Notes: generated by a model from the sequence alone, not told the origin. Shown: positions 36,701 through 51,700, counted from the stretch's first letter. The stretch is DNA of 64,000 bases from Glandiceps talaboti (GCF_964340395.1 NC_135559.1:22982964-23046963); one strand, 5' to 3'. A program made the numbers and translations.

Positions 36701-39700
36701 TGTCACATTTCTATCGACACATGTATTTCACAAGAAATTGAGTCATTACTAGGCCTACTTGTCACAAGTTTCCACTCTGAGACTGTCTACGATGCACAGT
36801 TTACTAGCTAATAATTCCTAATTTTAAACTGAGAGAATGGTGTGATCCAAATGTCATTTCAGTTGATGGGTGTACCAAACTATGTTTATCAATTTGAACT
36901 GATAGCAGAGCGTCTCACTAGTTTGGCAATATGAAACCAAAATTGTTTGATCAGCAAATTACTTAGCAAACTTGAGTTCAAATTGTGTTTTTTTGCACAA
37001 TATTACATGTACGTGCAATACTGCTGGCTTTGTGGTTCACTTATTATGGTGGCAGTTGTAACTTTAAACCATTACATGTAAATGCTGATACCCTATATAT
37101 AGGGTGTATTTACATAGAGTTACAGAAACCAAGTCATTAAAGCCTGACACTCTATATATAGGGTGTAATTAGATAGAGTTACAGAAACCAAGTCATTAAA
37201 GCCTGATACCCTATATATAGGGTGTTATTGCATAGAGTTACAGAAACCAAGTCATTAAAGCCTGACATCCTATATTTAGGGTGTAATTGCATAGAGTTAC
37301 AGAAACCAAGTTATTAAAGCCTGATACCCTATATATAGGGTGTATTTACATAGGGTTACAGAAACCAAGTCATTAAAGTCTGACACTCTATATATAGGAT
37401 GTAATTACATAGAGTTACAGAAACCAAGTCATTAAAGCCTGATACCCTATATATATAGGGTGTTATTACATAGAGTTACAGAAACCAAGTCATTAAAGCC
37501 TGACACTCTATATATAGGGTGTATTTACATAGAGTTACAGAAACCAAGTCATTAAAGCCTGACACTCTATACATAGGGTGTATTTACATAGAGTTACAGA
37601 AACCAAGTCATTAAAGTCTGACACTCTATATATAGGGTGTATTTACATAGGGTTACAGAAACCAAGTCATTAAAGTCTGACACTCTATACATAGGGTGTA
37701 TTTACATAGAGTTACAGAAACCAAGTCATTAAAGTCTGACACTCTATATATAGGGTGTATTTACATAGGGTTACAGAAACCAAGTCATTAAAGTCTGACA
37801 CTCTATACATAGGGTGTATTTACATAGAGTTACAGAAACCAAGTCATTAAAGTCTGGGTGTAATAACATAGAGTTACAGAAACCAAGTCATTAAAGCCTG
37901 ATACCCTATATATAGGGTGTTATTACATAGAGTTACAGAAACCAAGTCATTAAAGCCTGACACTCTATACATAGGGTGTATTTACATAGAGTTACAGAAA
38001 CCAAGTCATTAAAGTCTGGGTGTAATTACATAGAGTTACAGAAACCAAGTCATTAAAGCCTGGGTGTAATTACATAGAGTTACAGAAACCAAGTCATTAA
38101 AGTCTGGGTATAATTATATAGAGTTACAGAAACCAAGTCATTAAAGTCTGGGTGTAATTATATAGAGTTACAGAAACCAAGTCATTAAAGTCTAGGTGTA
38201 ATTACATAGAGTTACAGAAATCAAGTCATTAAAGTCTAGGTGTAATTACATAGAGTTACAGAAATCAAGTCATTAAAGTCTAGGTGTAATTACATAGAGT
38301 TACAGAAACCAAGTCATTAAAGTCTGGGTATAATTATATAGAGTTACAGAAACCAAGTCATTAAAGCCTGGGTGTAATTACATAGAGTTACAGAAGCCAA
38401 GTCATTAAAGTCTGGGTGTAATTACATAGAGTTACAGAAGCCAAGTCATTAAAGTCTGGGTGTAATTACATAGAGTTACAGAAACCAAGTCATTAAAGTC
38501 TGGGTGTAATTATATAAAGTTACAGAAACCAAGTCATTAAAGTCTGGGTGTAATTATATAGAGTTACAGAAATCAAGTCATTAAAGTCTGGGTGTAATTA
38601 TATAAAGTTACAGAAGCCAAGTCATTAAAGTCTGGGTGTAATTACATAGAGTTACAGAAACCAAGTCATTAAAGTCTGGGTGTAATTACATAGAGTTACA
38701 GAAGCCAAGTCATTAAAGTCTGGGTGTAATTATATAGAGTTACAGAAATCAAGTCATTAAAGTCTGGGTGTAATTATATAAAGTTACAGAAACCAAGTCA
38801 TTAAAGTCTGGGTGTAATTATATAGAGTTACAGAAACCAAGTCATTAAAGTCTAGGTGTAATTACATAGAGTTACAGAAATCAAGTCATTAAAGTCTGGG
38901 TGTAATTACATAGAGTTACAGAAGCCAAGTCATTAAAGTCTGGGTGTAATTATATAGAGTTACAGAAATCAAGTCATTAAAGTCTAGGTGTAATTACATA
39001 GAGTTACAGAAACCAAGTCATTAAAGTCTGGGTGTAATTATATAGAGTTACAGAAATCAAGTCATTAAAGTCTGGGTGTAATTACATAGAGTTACAGAAA
39101 CCAAGTCATTAAAGTCTGGGTGTAATTACATAGAGTTACAGAAACCAAGTCATTAAAGTCTGGGTGTAATTATATAGAGTTACAGAAATCAAGTCATTAA
39201 AGTCTGGGTGTAATTATATAAAGTTACAGAAACCAAGTCATTAAAGTCTGGGTGTAATTATATAAAGTTACAGAAACCAAGTCATTAAAGTCTGGGTGTA
39301 ATTATATAAAGTTACAGAAACCAAGTCATTAAAGTCTGGGTGTAATTATATAAAGTTACAGAAACCAAGTCATTAAAGTCTGGGTGTAATTATATAAAGT
39401 TACAGAAACCAAGTCATTAAAGTCTGGGTGTAATTATATAAAGTTACAGAAACCAAGTCATTAAAGTCTGGGTGTAATTACATAGAGTTACAGAAACCAA
39501 GTCATTAAAGTCTGGGTGTAATTACATAGAGTTACAGAAGCCAAGTCATTAAAGTCTGGGTGTAATTATATAAAGTTACAGAAACCAAGTCATTAAAGTC
39601 TGGGTGTAATTACATAGAGTTACAGAAGCCAAGTCATTAAAGTCTGGGTGTAATTACATAGAGTTACAGAAACCAAGTCATTAAAGTCTGGGTGTAATTA

Positions 39701-42700
39701 CATAGAGTTACAGAAACCAAGTCATTAAAGTCTGGGTGTAATTATATAAAGTTACAGAAATCAAGTCATTAAAGTCTGGGTGTAATTATATAGAGTTACA
39801 GAAACCAAGTCATTAAAGTCTAGGTGTAATTATATAGAGTTACAGAAATCAAGTCATTAAAGTCTAGGTGTAATTATATAGAGTTACAGAAATCAAGTCA
39901 TTAAAGTCTGGGTATAATTATATAAAGTTACAGAAACCAAGTCATTAAAGTCTGGGTGTAATTATATAAAGTTACAGAAACCAAGTCATTAAAGTCTGGG
40001 TGTAATTACATAGAGTTACAGAAACCAAGTCATTAAAGTCTGGGTGTAATTACATAGAGTTACAGAAGCCAAGTCATTAAAGTCTGGGTGTAATTATATA
40101 AAGTTACAGAAACCAAGTCATTAAAGTCTGGGTGTAATTACATAGAGTTACAGAAGCCAAGTCATTAAAGTCTGGGTGTAATTACATAGAGTTACAGAAA
40201 CCAAGTCATTAAAGTCTGGGTGTAATTACATAGAGTTACAGAAACCAAGTCATTAAAGTCTAGGTGTAATTATATAGAGTTACAGAAGCCAAGTCATTAA
40301 AGTCTGGGTGTAATTATATAGAGTTACAGAAATCAAGTCATTAAAGTCTAGGTGTAATTATATAAAGTTACAGAAATCAAGTCATTAAAGTCTGGGTGTA
40401 ATTATATAGAGTTACAGAAATCAAGTCATTAAAGTCTGGGTGTAATTATATAGAGTTACAGAAACCAAGTCATTAAAGTCTAGGTGTAATTATATAAAGT
40501 TACAGAAACCAAGTCATTAAAGTCTAGGTGTAATTACATAGAGTTACAGAAACCAAGTCATTAAAGTCTGGGTGTAATTATATAGAGTTACAGAAACCAA
40601 GTCATTAAAGTCTGGGTGTAATTACATAGAGTTACAGAAGCCAAGTCATTAAAGTCTGGGTGTAATTATATAAAGTTACAGAAACCAAGTCATTAAAGTC
40701 TGGGTGTAATTATATAAAGTTACAGAAACCAAGTCATTAAAGTCTGGGTGTAATTATATAAAGTTACAGAAACCAAGTCATTAAAGTCTGGGTGTAATTA
40801 TATAGAGTTACAGAAACCAAGTCATTAAAGTCTGGGTGTAATTACATAGAGTTACAGAAACCAAGTCATTAAAGTCTGGGTGTAATTACATAGAGTTACA
40901 GAAACCAAGTCATTAAAGTCTAGGTGTAATTACATAGAGTTACAGAAACCAAGTCATTAAAGTCTGGGTGTAATTACATAGAGTTACAGAAACCAAGTCA
41001 TTAAAGTCTGGGTGTAATTACATAGAGTTACAGAAATCAAGTCATTAAAGTCTAGGTGTAATTACATAGAGTTACAGAAGCCAAGTCATTAAAGTCTGGG
41101 TATAATTACATAGAGTTACAGAAACCAAGTCATTAAAGTCTAGGTGTAATTATATAGAGTTACAGAAACCAAGTCATTAAAGTCTGGGTGTAATTAGTCC
41201 CCGCCGGACGAAGTCCGGGACGGGGACTTATGGATTGGGTTCCGTCTGTCCGTGCGTCCGTGCGTCCGTCCGTCCGTCCGTCCGTCCGTCCATCCGCAGC
41301 TGTTTCTTGGAGATGCCTGGAATGATTTTTTTTTCAAACTTGATACAGGGGCAACATACAATGGCATACATATGCACGTCAATTTGTTTTATGATACGAT
41401 CCAATATGGCCGTCTAGCAGCCATTTTGTTTACAAATTTTCCCTGTCTAAAGCCATAACTCAGACATGCTGGAACAGATCTCATTCAAAGTTGGTATTAG
41501 GACAGTGTTCTATGACATACATGTGCATATCCATTTTCATCGTGATACGATCCAATATGGATGCCTGGCAGCCATTTTGTTTGCGAATTTTCCATGTCCA
41601 AAGCCATAACTCAGACATGCTTGAACAGATCTCATTCAAAGTTGGTATTAGGACAGTGGAGTCATGATGGGTGAATGGTTAGCGTGACCGGCTTGGAATC
41701 TACAGGTTGCAGGTTCGAGCCCTGTCGCTGCCTGCTGTTTGTTTCTGAGTGGCTAAAGTCCTTGGGCAAGATTTGAACCACGACTGTGCTTCAGTCAACC
41801 CAGCTGTATAATTGGGGACCTGGTAGGATGTAGGTTGCAATGTGAAGGCTTTAATCCTATGCGCTGAAATGGCTGCAATGGATTGTATGCTCCCCGGGGA
41901 GTTGAGGAAGACTAAAGGGCCGTTGTGCCGTTCTGATCCGAGCCAGGGGTAATAAATTGTAAAGCGCTTTGAGCACGGTGTGGGAAAGCGCTATATAAGA
42001 ACCCAACATTATTATTATTATGACATACATGTGCATATTCATTGTTGTTGTGATACGATCCAATATGGCCGCCTGGCAGCCATTTTGTTTGCGATTTTTC
42101 TATGTCCAAAGCCATAACTCAGACATGCTTGAACAGATCTCATTCAAAGTTGGTATTAGGACAGTGTTCTATGACATACATGTGCATATCCATTTTCGTC
42201 GGGATACGATCCCCCATACCCGACCCATCCTTTATTGTTGTAGGCATGTTCCATGTCCAACAAGCAGACACAACATATCTAAGTCTGTTTGATTTAGGTT
42301 CACAAGTGTTGTTGCGTGATCAGAGTAGTGAAAATTCCTTAAAACCCAATCATAGCGGGGACTATGTCATTCTCAATGACTTGTTATATAGAGTTACAGA
42401 AACCAAGTCATTAAAGTCTGGGTGTAATTACATAGAGTTACAGAAACCAAGTCATTACATGTAAAGAGCATTGGGCCCGTGTATGGGGAGATTTACCTCC
42501 ATGGGTTAAGCCATTGTTGTATGTATGTATGTATGTATGTATGTATGTATGTATGTATGTATGTATGTATGTATGTATGTATGTATGTATGTATGTATGT
42601 ATGTATGTATGTATGTATGTATGTATGTATGTATGTATGTATGTATGTATGTATGTATGTATGTATGTATGTATGTATGTATGTATGTATGTATGTATGT

Positions 42701-45700
42701 ATGTATGTATGTATGTATGTATGTATGTATGTATGTATGTATGTATGTATGTATGTATGTATGTATGTATGTATGTATGTATGTATGTATGTATGTATGT
42801 ATGTACCATTGTATGTATGTATGTATGTATGTATGTATGTATGTATGTATGTATGTATGTATGTATGTATTTATTACTATAACAATTACAATCTATGTAC
42901 AAAGGCAATCAGCAAAGTTAGTCCAGGATTACAATGTGTAAAATGTCAGTGTTTGTATCCATTGCTACATGTATGGTGGTGGGCAGAGTGTCACTCGTTA
43001 TATACATTTAATAATAAACAAATATTTTAAATTAATTATCAATACCCGTACATGTAAGTGTTCATAGCAGGGTTATGACAAGATAAGCATAGTTGCCATG
43101 GTTATTTGTAAATGTGGAAACAAGCCGGCACATTGCCAACAGTCAACATATGATAACACCCAATGCCTATATTCAGTCACGTATCCGCTATTAAGCAAAT
43201 AGTGGGACCATTTTACTTGTCTTGTACAAAGCAGTATTGTAGTACTGTACAATAACCTTAGCAAGTCATAAACTTTAAATGTCTTGTACAGCATTCTTAC
43301 TTTGTTAGACAACCTATAATCTATTGTGATGTGACCTTCACTCCCAGGACCCTTCATTTGTTTAAAAGTAATGATCACTTTATTACACACTCTGTGCTCA
43401 AGTACATTTCATTGGTGTACATTGGCAGATATATTTATAAAAAAAATCCTGCAAAGAATAACACATTGTATACACACAGACACACACAGACACATGCACA
43501 CACACACACACACACACGTCTTGTAGTAGCACTAATCTGAAACATTTAATTTACTGTTGACATCCCAATTAAACAAAGAGATTGAAGAAATATTGTCACA
43601 GCCAAATTGAATGATTAAAAGGCATAAAATATAGTTTTTATTGTTATTGTTATTAATTAGTAAACTTTAGTTTGGGAAATAAGAATGCAACAATACTGAA
43701 ACCATCCCATAGCGAAAACAGACAGAAGAATGATATAGACAGACATAAACACAGCATTATGAAACTACTAGAACTTTAAAAAAAAAAAAGAGACTGAAAA
43801 ATACAGAGAAGTAAATTTAAGTATTTAAAAATACAGCAAATCTCTATACAAGTTAAAAATGCTGGCGCAGAAGATTGTATCAGAATTAAGCACAGATAAA
43901 ATGAGACCATAACAACTATTAATTTCATTTACAATGTACGTTCAGCAAAATTGTACATTAGTTTTCATCTAAGCTCACCAAAAGTGGGGAATGTACATGT
44001 AAAATTGTATGTGTGTGTACGACTTAAACTCATAAACCGCCAGACCAATTACATTACTTTTGATATCTAGTTGGAAAATTGTTCAAAGCAAAATGGTTGC
44101 ATCACAGGTATGTGATTTGGGTAAAAAAATGTCATTTTTGGTCAAAAACTTAAACTCAAAAACTACTAGGCAGATTGGTCTGACATTTAGTGGGAACGTT
44201 CTTAGGGGTGTGTACTGTAAATTAAGATTTGTTCATGGCATAATTCCATCAATAATATACAAATTACTAATTAGAGCTAAAAAAAAAAAATGGTAAAATA
44301 TCTTTAATTCCAAAACTACAGAGCAGCTTGGGCTGAAATCTAATGGGAATGCATTTGGGAGTGTATAGGTAGTGTATAGAAGAAATATTAAACATATAAT
44401 GATCTCATTATGCAAATAAGGTGTACAAACGTGAATTTTCATCAAAAGCTTATCCCAAAAAGTACTTGATCAATGAGACTGAAATTTTGTGAGATGTTTC
44501 TAGAAGTGATATTCTGCAGATTTTGTTCAAAACATTTTGATACAATTGGCCATAGCAACCATGACTGCACCCTTAGCAACTGGTAGGCAAGTGGGTAAAC
44601 ATTAAAAAAATGTATGCAAATATCCCTAGCAACTGTGACCATGCCCATAGCAACAGTCAAGCGATGGTGTATTTAAAAAAGATAACGGATTTTTAGACAA
44701 GTGAACAAACATTCAAAGAAGACTGTGTATGCAAATATGCCTAGCAACAAGATCACACCAATAGCAACAGTCAAATGATCGCATATAATAGCAGGGATTA
44801 ATAGACAAGTGAATAAAAACATTCAAAACATTTGTGTAAATGTGCCTAGCAATAAGACCATACCCATAGCAACAGCAAAATGATGATATATATCGCAAAG
44901 ATAACATCAGGGATTCATAGACATTGAACAAACATTCAACACATGTATGTAGATACATTGTATGTGTAGCAGCATGACCTTGCCCATACATTTTATAGCA
45001 ACAGCCAAATGATCACATATATTGCAAAGATAACAACAAAGATAGGCAACTGGATAATCATTCAGCAAATGAAAACCTACTGTATACATTTGTACCTACT
45101 GTAGCATGGATCAGCATGTGGATAAACATTTTTAAAAACTGTATTGTTGTTGTACAATGCCATTGGCACTATATTTTGATATTGGAAAGTACAGTAGAGA
45201 GAGTTCACTCTTAGACAACCAGTGTTCTTGTACAAGGATAATATCATGATTATCACACAGGCTTTTAACTGCTGTAGCAGCCGATTTAATATCGTGACAT
45301 GGTACATTGTCATTGGCTACAAAACATGTCATATTGTCATATTGTCATTGGCTACAAAACATGTCATATTGTCATATTGTCATTGGCTACAAAACATGTC
45401 ATATTGTCATTGGCTACAAAACATGTCATATTGTCATATTGTCATTGGCTACAAAACATGTCATATTGTCATATTGTCATTGGCTACAAAACATGTCATA
45501 TTGTCATATTGTCATTGGCTACAAAACATGTCATATTGTCATTGGCTACAAAACATGTCATATTGTCATTGGCTACAAAACATGTCATATTGTCGTTGGC
45601 TACAAAACATGTCATATTGATAGGGTATGTCTGACAATATAATATTTGAATAGACTTTCCTTTATCTTGTATAAATGACAAACCAATATGACAACATTAA

Positions 45701-48700
45701 TTCCAAGTGTGTTTATACAATTGTAATTCTATATAAAACATCATAGACCTGGTGAAGGGTCAATGAATACATGTACTTCCATGTAGTACACAAGACACAA
45801 TGTGTCTAGCCACCCTATTTATAGCGACCACTTCAATGAAGAGAAGGTCAGTTAGGGTGGGCCAACATCAGTTGTCTTGATGTGTTAGTGTATCTCATGT
45901 ACCCTAGTTACCAATCACAGATTGGCAATTGGCCAATGAATACTTTAGTGTCAAAGGTTAAATGTGGAAAGCCTGTTGATCATGTTGATAGTGAAAGTTG
46001 CCAAGATACAGCTTGTGAATGAGAAGGAATTCAAGCCAGTAATAATGTACCCATAAACCACGAATCACATGGATCCATTGAAATACTGTCTTGTGATGTT
46101 AGCTGTTACAAAGCAAACACTGTACTCAAAGACAGACAAACATGGAGTGTTTGAAGTGTGCTTTTTAGAAAATACTAAAATGACTTGAATCTTTGACAGG
46201 TTTCACCAGTAAAATGACTTGAATCGTTGATTAGTGAGGCTTTTTTTTTGATATTTACTTTAATTTTTGTGGTTTTAAAGTTTGTCATTCAACAAAATAA
46301 AATTTAACAAAGTTGTAATATATTTCAAGATACATGATTAATGTTGATTACATGATTTTTGTCAATTGAAAGTTTAATGGTCATCTACATTGTTTTTTTT
46401 CACAAAGAGATTATTATGGTTAATTGTTCACTTTTACATGGGTTGTTGTAATATCTACATTGACTTAGAGGGTACACAGGTTGTAATATCTACATTGACT
46501 TAGAGGGCACACTGCATGGGTTGTTGTAATATCTACATTGACTTAGAGGGCACACTGCATGGGTTGTTGTAATACATGTATCTACATTGACTTAGAGGGC
46601 ACACTGCATGGGTTGTTGTAATATCTACATTGACTTAGAGGGTACACTACATGGGTTGTTGTAATATCTACATTGACTTAGAGGGTACACTACATGGGTT
46701 GTTGTAATATCTACATTGACTTAGAGGGTACACTACATGAGTTGTTGTAATATCTACATTGACTTAGAGGGTACACTACATGAGTTGTTGTAATATCTAC
46801 ATTGACTTAGAGGGTACACTACATGGGTTGTTGTAATATCTACATTGACTTAGAGGGTATACTACATGGGTTGTTGTAATATCTACATTGTCCTTGGGAG
46901 TATACTGCATGGGTTGTTGTAATATCTACATTGTCCTAGGGAGTATACTGCATTTGTTGTTGTAATATCTACATTGTCCTAGGGAGTATACTGCATGGGT
47001 TGTTGTAATATCTATGTTGTCCTAGGGAGTACACTGCATGGGTTGTTGTAATATCTACATTGTCCTAGGGAGTATACTGCATGGGTTGTTGTAATATCTA
47101 CATTGTCCTAGGGAGTATACTGCATGGGTTGTTGTAATATCTATGTTGTCCTAGGGAGTATACTGCATGGGTTGTTGTAATATCTACATTGTCCTAGGGA
47201 GTATACTGCATGGGTTGTTGTAATATCTACATTGTCCTAGGGAGTATACTGCATTTGTTGTTGTAATATCTATGTTGTCCTAGGGAGTATACTGCATGGG
47301 TTGTTGTAATATCTATGTTGTCCTAGGGATTACACTGCATTTGTTGTTGTAATATCTGTGTTGTCCTAGGGAGTACACTGCATTTGTTGTTGTAATATCT
47401 ATGTTGTCCTAGGGAGTACACTGCATTTGTTGTTGTAATATCTATGTTGTCCTAGGGAGTACATGTATACTGCATGGGTTGTTGTAATATCTACATTGTC
47501 CTAGGGAGTATACTGCATTTGTTGTTGTAATATCTACATTGTCCTAGGGAGTATACTGCATGGGTTGTTGTAATATCTATGTTGTCCTAGGGAGTACACT
47601 GCATTTGTTGTTGTAATATCTATGTTGTCCTAGGGAGTATACTGCATGGGTTGTTGTAATATCTATGTTGTCCTAGGGAGTACACTGCATTTGTTGTTGT
47701 AATATCTGTGTTGTCCTAGGGAGTACACTGCATTTGTTGTTGTAATATCTATGTTGTCCTAGGGAGTACATGTATACTGCATGGGTTGTTGTAATATCTA
47801 CATTGTCCTAGGGAGTATACTGCATTTGTTGTTGTAATATCTATGTTGTCCTAGGGAGTATACTGCATTTGTTGTTGTAATATCTATGTTGTCCTAGGGA
47901 GTACACTGCATTTGTTGTTGTAATATCTATGTTGTCCTAGGGAGTACATGTATACTGCATGGGTTGTTGTAATATCTACATTCATATCAAACATTGTAAT
48001 AAACATTTCATTTTCTTTTCAATCTACAGTTCTATCATTTTAAAAGAAAATTAATTTTTTTATGAATTACTTGACAGGTGAGGTACGACGTGTTTTTGGT
48101 GAAAGAGTGTTGGACTATTGTAAGAATATTTGTGATGGTAACATTGACTACATAGTGCGTCTACCCAAACCACTTCTATTCCTTTTGGCATCTTACTTGG
48201 AGATTGAAGATGTTCTGAGTTTGGCACAAACCTGCAAAGTATTTAGAGATGTAAGTATCATACACATAATAATAATAATAATAGTAATAATAATAATAAT
48301 AATAATATTTATTTCTTTAAAAAAAAAACGCTTTCCATGTAAAAACATCTCAAAGCGCCTTACAGCACTAAGATACCATTAAAACACAATACATCAGAGA
48401 AAGTGAATAAAACAATCATACAGTAAAAAGGTATGTTTTAAGATTCGATTTAAAAATATTAAAATTTTCACTCAAATGGAGTGCAACAGGCAGCCGATTC
48501 CACAAACGTGGAGCACATGACGAAAAGGCCCTGTCACCATAAAACACTGTGTTAACTACGGGCTGCTGTAATGTTTTTGCTCCTGCTGTAGTAGATCGAA
48601 GGGTGCGGCCAGGAGAACGAACATTCAAGAGGTCACTAAGGTATACAGGTGTCCTATTATTTAAAACTTTATAAGTTAAACACATGATTTTAAATTCAAC

Positions 48701-51700
48701 CCGTTTCTGTAAGGGAAGCCAATGGCAGCATATTGAGTACTGGTGTAATATGTTCCGCTTTCCTTGTTTTGGTTACTAAGTGTGCAGCAGCATTCTGAAT
48801 GGACTGTAATTTAGTGATACATACACATGTATGTCTTTGATAATTATCAAAGTATTCTGAGATTTAAGTATGTGCGTTTGATAATTATCAAAGTATTCAG
48901 AGATTTAAGTATGTGTGTTTGATAATTATCAAAGTATTCAGAGATTTAAGTATGTGTGTTTGATAATTATCAAAGTATTCAGAGATTTAAGTATGTGTGT
49001 TTGATAATTATCAAAGTATTCAGAGATTTAAGTATGTGTGTTTGATAATTATCAAAGTATTCAGAGATTTAAGTATGTGTGTTTGATAATTATCAAAGTA
49101 TTCAGAGGTTTAAGTATGTGTGTTTGATAATTATCAAAGTATTCTGAGATTTAAGTATGTGCGTTTGATAATTATCAAAGTATTCAGAGATTTAAGTATG
49201 TGTGTTTGATAATTATCAAAGTATTCAGAGATTTAAGTATGTGTGTTTGATAATTATCAAAGTATTCTGACATTTAAGTATGTGCGTTTGATAATTATCA
49301 AAGTATTCAGAGATTTAAGTATGTGTCTTTGATAATTATCAAAGTATTCAGAGATTTAAGTATGTGTGTTTGATAATTATCAAAGTATTCAGAGATTTAA
49401 GTATGTGCGTTTGATAATTATCAAAGTATTCAGAGATTTAAGTATGTGTGTTTGATAATTATCAAAGTATTCAGAGATTTAAGTATGTGCGTTTGACAGT
49501 TATGAATGTAAATCCATTCCAAAATATGTTTGTGATGTAACACAGCACAACTTGTTAGAATTAGAATGTCATCCATATAGCAGATAATTGTGATTTTGTG
49601 TTTTTGATAGATTTGTAGTTCTGATACTTTATGGGAACAAATCTACACAGACCACACAGATACAGTTACAGATGAAGTCAGAAGTTTAGCCAGAGATGAT
49701 GGTGGCTGGAAACAACTATTCTTCACTGATAAACTACGTTTACAGGTTTGTTTCTATGTATGCAGTACTAGTAGATGACATGCCATTCTATGTATGCAGT
49801 ACTAGTAGATGACATGCCATTCTATGTATGCAGTACTAGTAGATGACATGCCATTCTATGTATGCAGTACTAGTAGATGACATGCCATTCTATGTATGCA
49901 GTATAGTAGATGACACGCCATTCTATGTATGCAGTACTAGTAGATGACATGCCATTCTATGTATGCAGTACTAGTAGATGACATGCCACTCTATGTATGC
50001 AGTACTAGTAGATGACATGCCATTGTATGTATGCAGTACAAGTAGATAACACGCCATTCTATGTATGCAGTACTAGTAGATGACATGCCATTCTATGTAT
50101 TTAGTAGATGACATGCCATTCTATGTATGCAGTACTAGTAGATGACATGCCATTCTATGTATGCAGTACTAGTAGATAACATGCCATTCTATGTATGTAG
50201 TACGAGTAGATGACATGCCATTCTATGTATGTAGTAGATGACATGCCATTCTATGTATGTAGTAGATGACATGCCATTCTATGTATGTAGTAGATGACAT
50301 GCCATTCTATGTATGTAGTAGATGACATGTCATTCTATGTATGTAGTAGATGACATGCCATTCTTTGTATGCAGTACGAGTAGATGACATGCCATTTTAT
50401 GTATGTAGTACTAGTAGATGCCATGCCATTCTATGTATGTAGTAGATGACATGCCATTCTATGTATGTAGTAGATGACATGCCATTCTATGTATGTAGTA
50501 GATGACATGCCATTCTAGGTAAGCAGTACTAGTAGATGACATGCCATTCTATGTATGTAGTAGATGACATGCCATTCTAGGTATGTAGTAGATGACATGC
50601 CATTCTATGTATGCAGTACGAGTAGATGACATGCCATTCTATGTATGCAGTACTAGTAGATGACATGCCATTCTATGTATGTAGTAGGTGACATGCCATT
50701 CTAGGTATGCAGTACGAGTAGATGACATGCCATTCTATGTATGCAGTACTAGTAGATGACATGCCATTCTATGTATGCAGTACTAGTAGATGACATGCCA
50801 TTCTAGGTATGTTAGTAGATGACATGCCATTCTATGTATTTAGTAGATGACATGCCATTCTATGTATTTAGTAGATGACATGCCATTCTTTGTGTTTAGT
50901 AGATGACATGTTGTTCTATGTGTTTAGTAGATGACATGCCATTCTATGTATATAGTACAAGTAGATGACATGCCATTCTATGTATATAGTACTAGTAGAT
51001 GACATGCCATTCTTTGTATGTAGTACTAGTAGATGACATGCCATTCTTTGTATGTAGTACAAGTAGATGACATGCCATTCTTTGTATGTAGTACAAGTAG
51101 ATGACATGCCATTCTATGTATATAGTACTAGTAGATGACATGCCATTCTTTGTATGTAGTACTAGTAGATGACATGCCATTCTTTGTATGTAGTACTAGT
51201 AGATGACATGCCATTCTTTGTATGTAGTACAAGTAGATGACATGCCATTCTTTGTATGTAGTACAAGTAGATGACATGCCATTCTATGTATATAGTACTA
51301 GTAGATGACATGCCATTCTTTGTATGTAGTACTAGTAGATGACATGCCATTCTGGGTATGTTAGTAGATGACATGCCATTCTATGTATGCAGTACTAGTA
51401 GGTGACATGCCATTCTTTGTATGCAGTACTAGTAGATGACATGCCATTCTATGTATGCAGTACTAGTAGATGACATGCCATTCTATGTATGTAGTACTAG
51501 TAGATGACGTGCCATTCTATGTATGTAGTAGATGATATGCCATTCTATGTATGTAGTACTAGTAGATGACATGCCATTCTATGTATGTAGTAGATGATAT
51601 GCCATTCTCATATGCCATTCAATGTCTGCATATTTGTAGGTTAAATTGAGAAGAAAACGATCAGCTGAAGCCAAATCAAGTGGACAGCAAGCCTTCCTGA

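Larger units (their letters stand above)
34703..48077 (+). other. FBXO36 intron 2, 13.4 kb
   Basis: A single intron holding a transposase pseudogene, a 4.1-kb minisatellite, a Helitron-like element with nested SINE, an ATGT microsatellite, a minus-strand repeat-family copy, and 27-bp and 43-bp arrays. Stretches 34740-35470, 36550-37070, 42870-43980 and 45625-46430 are unique with no gene seen. Confidence 0.85.

Noticed and set aside
37075-41196. Repeat-plus-short-spacer look of a CRISPR array
   Set aside because: All parts of the unit repeat; variants are point changes. It is an intronic minisatellite.
42438-43030. Open frames up to 183 codons reading MYVC, TYIH or similar
   Set aside because: Direct translation of the (ATGT)n microsatellite on both strands.
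45222-45681. Frames of 61-132 codons reading SLATKHVIL or NMSYCHWLQ
   Set aside because: 27-bp minisatellite translated in different phases.
48062-48382. A 106-codon open frame starting MNYLTG taken as a complete gene
   Set aside because: Its first residues come from intron sequence before the TTGACAG acceptor and its end runs through the GTAAGT donor into (AAT)n. Only 48078-48250 is exon.
48830-49495. Regular palindromic repeat resembling a CRISPR array
   Set aside because: The intervals are copies of one sequence, not unique spacers, there are no cas genes, and the surrounding sequence is a spliced eukaryotic gene.
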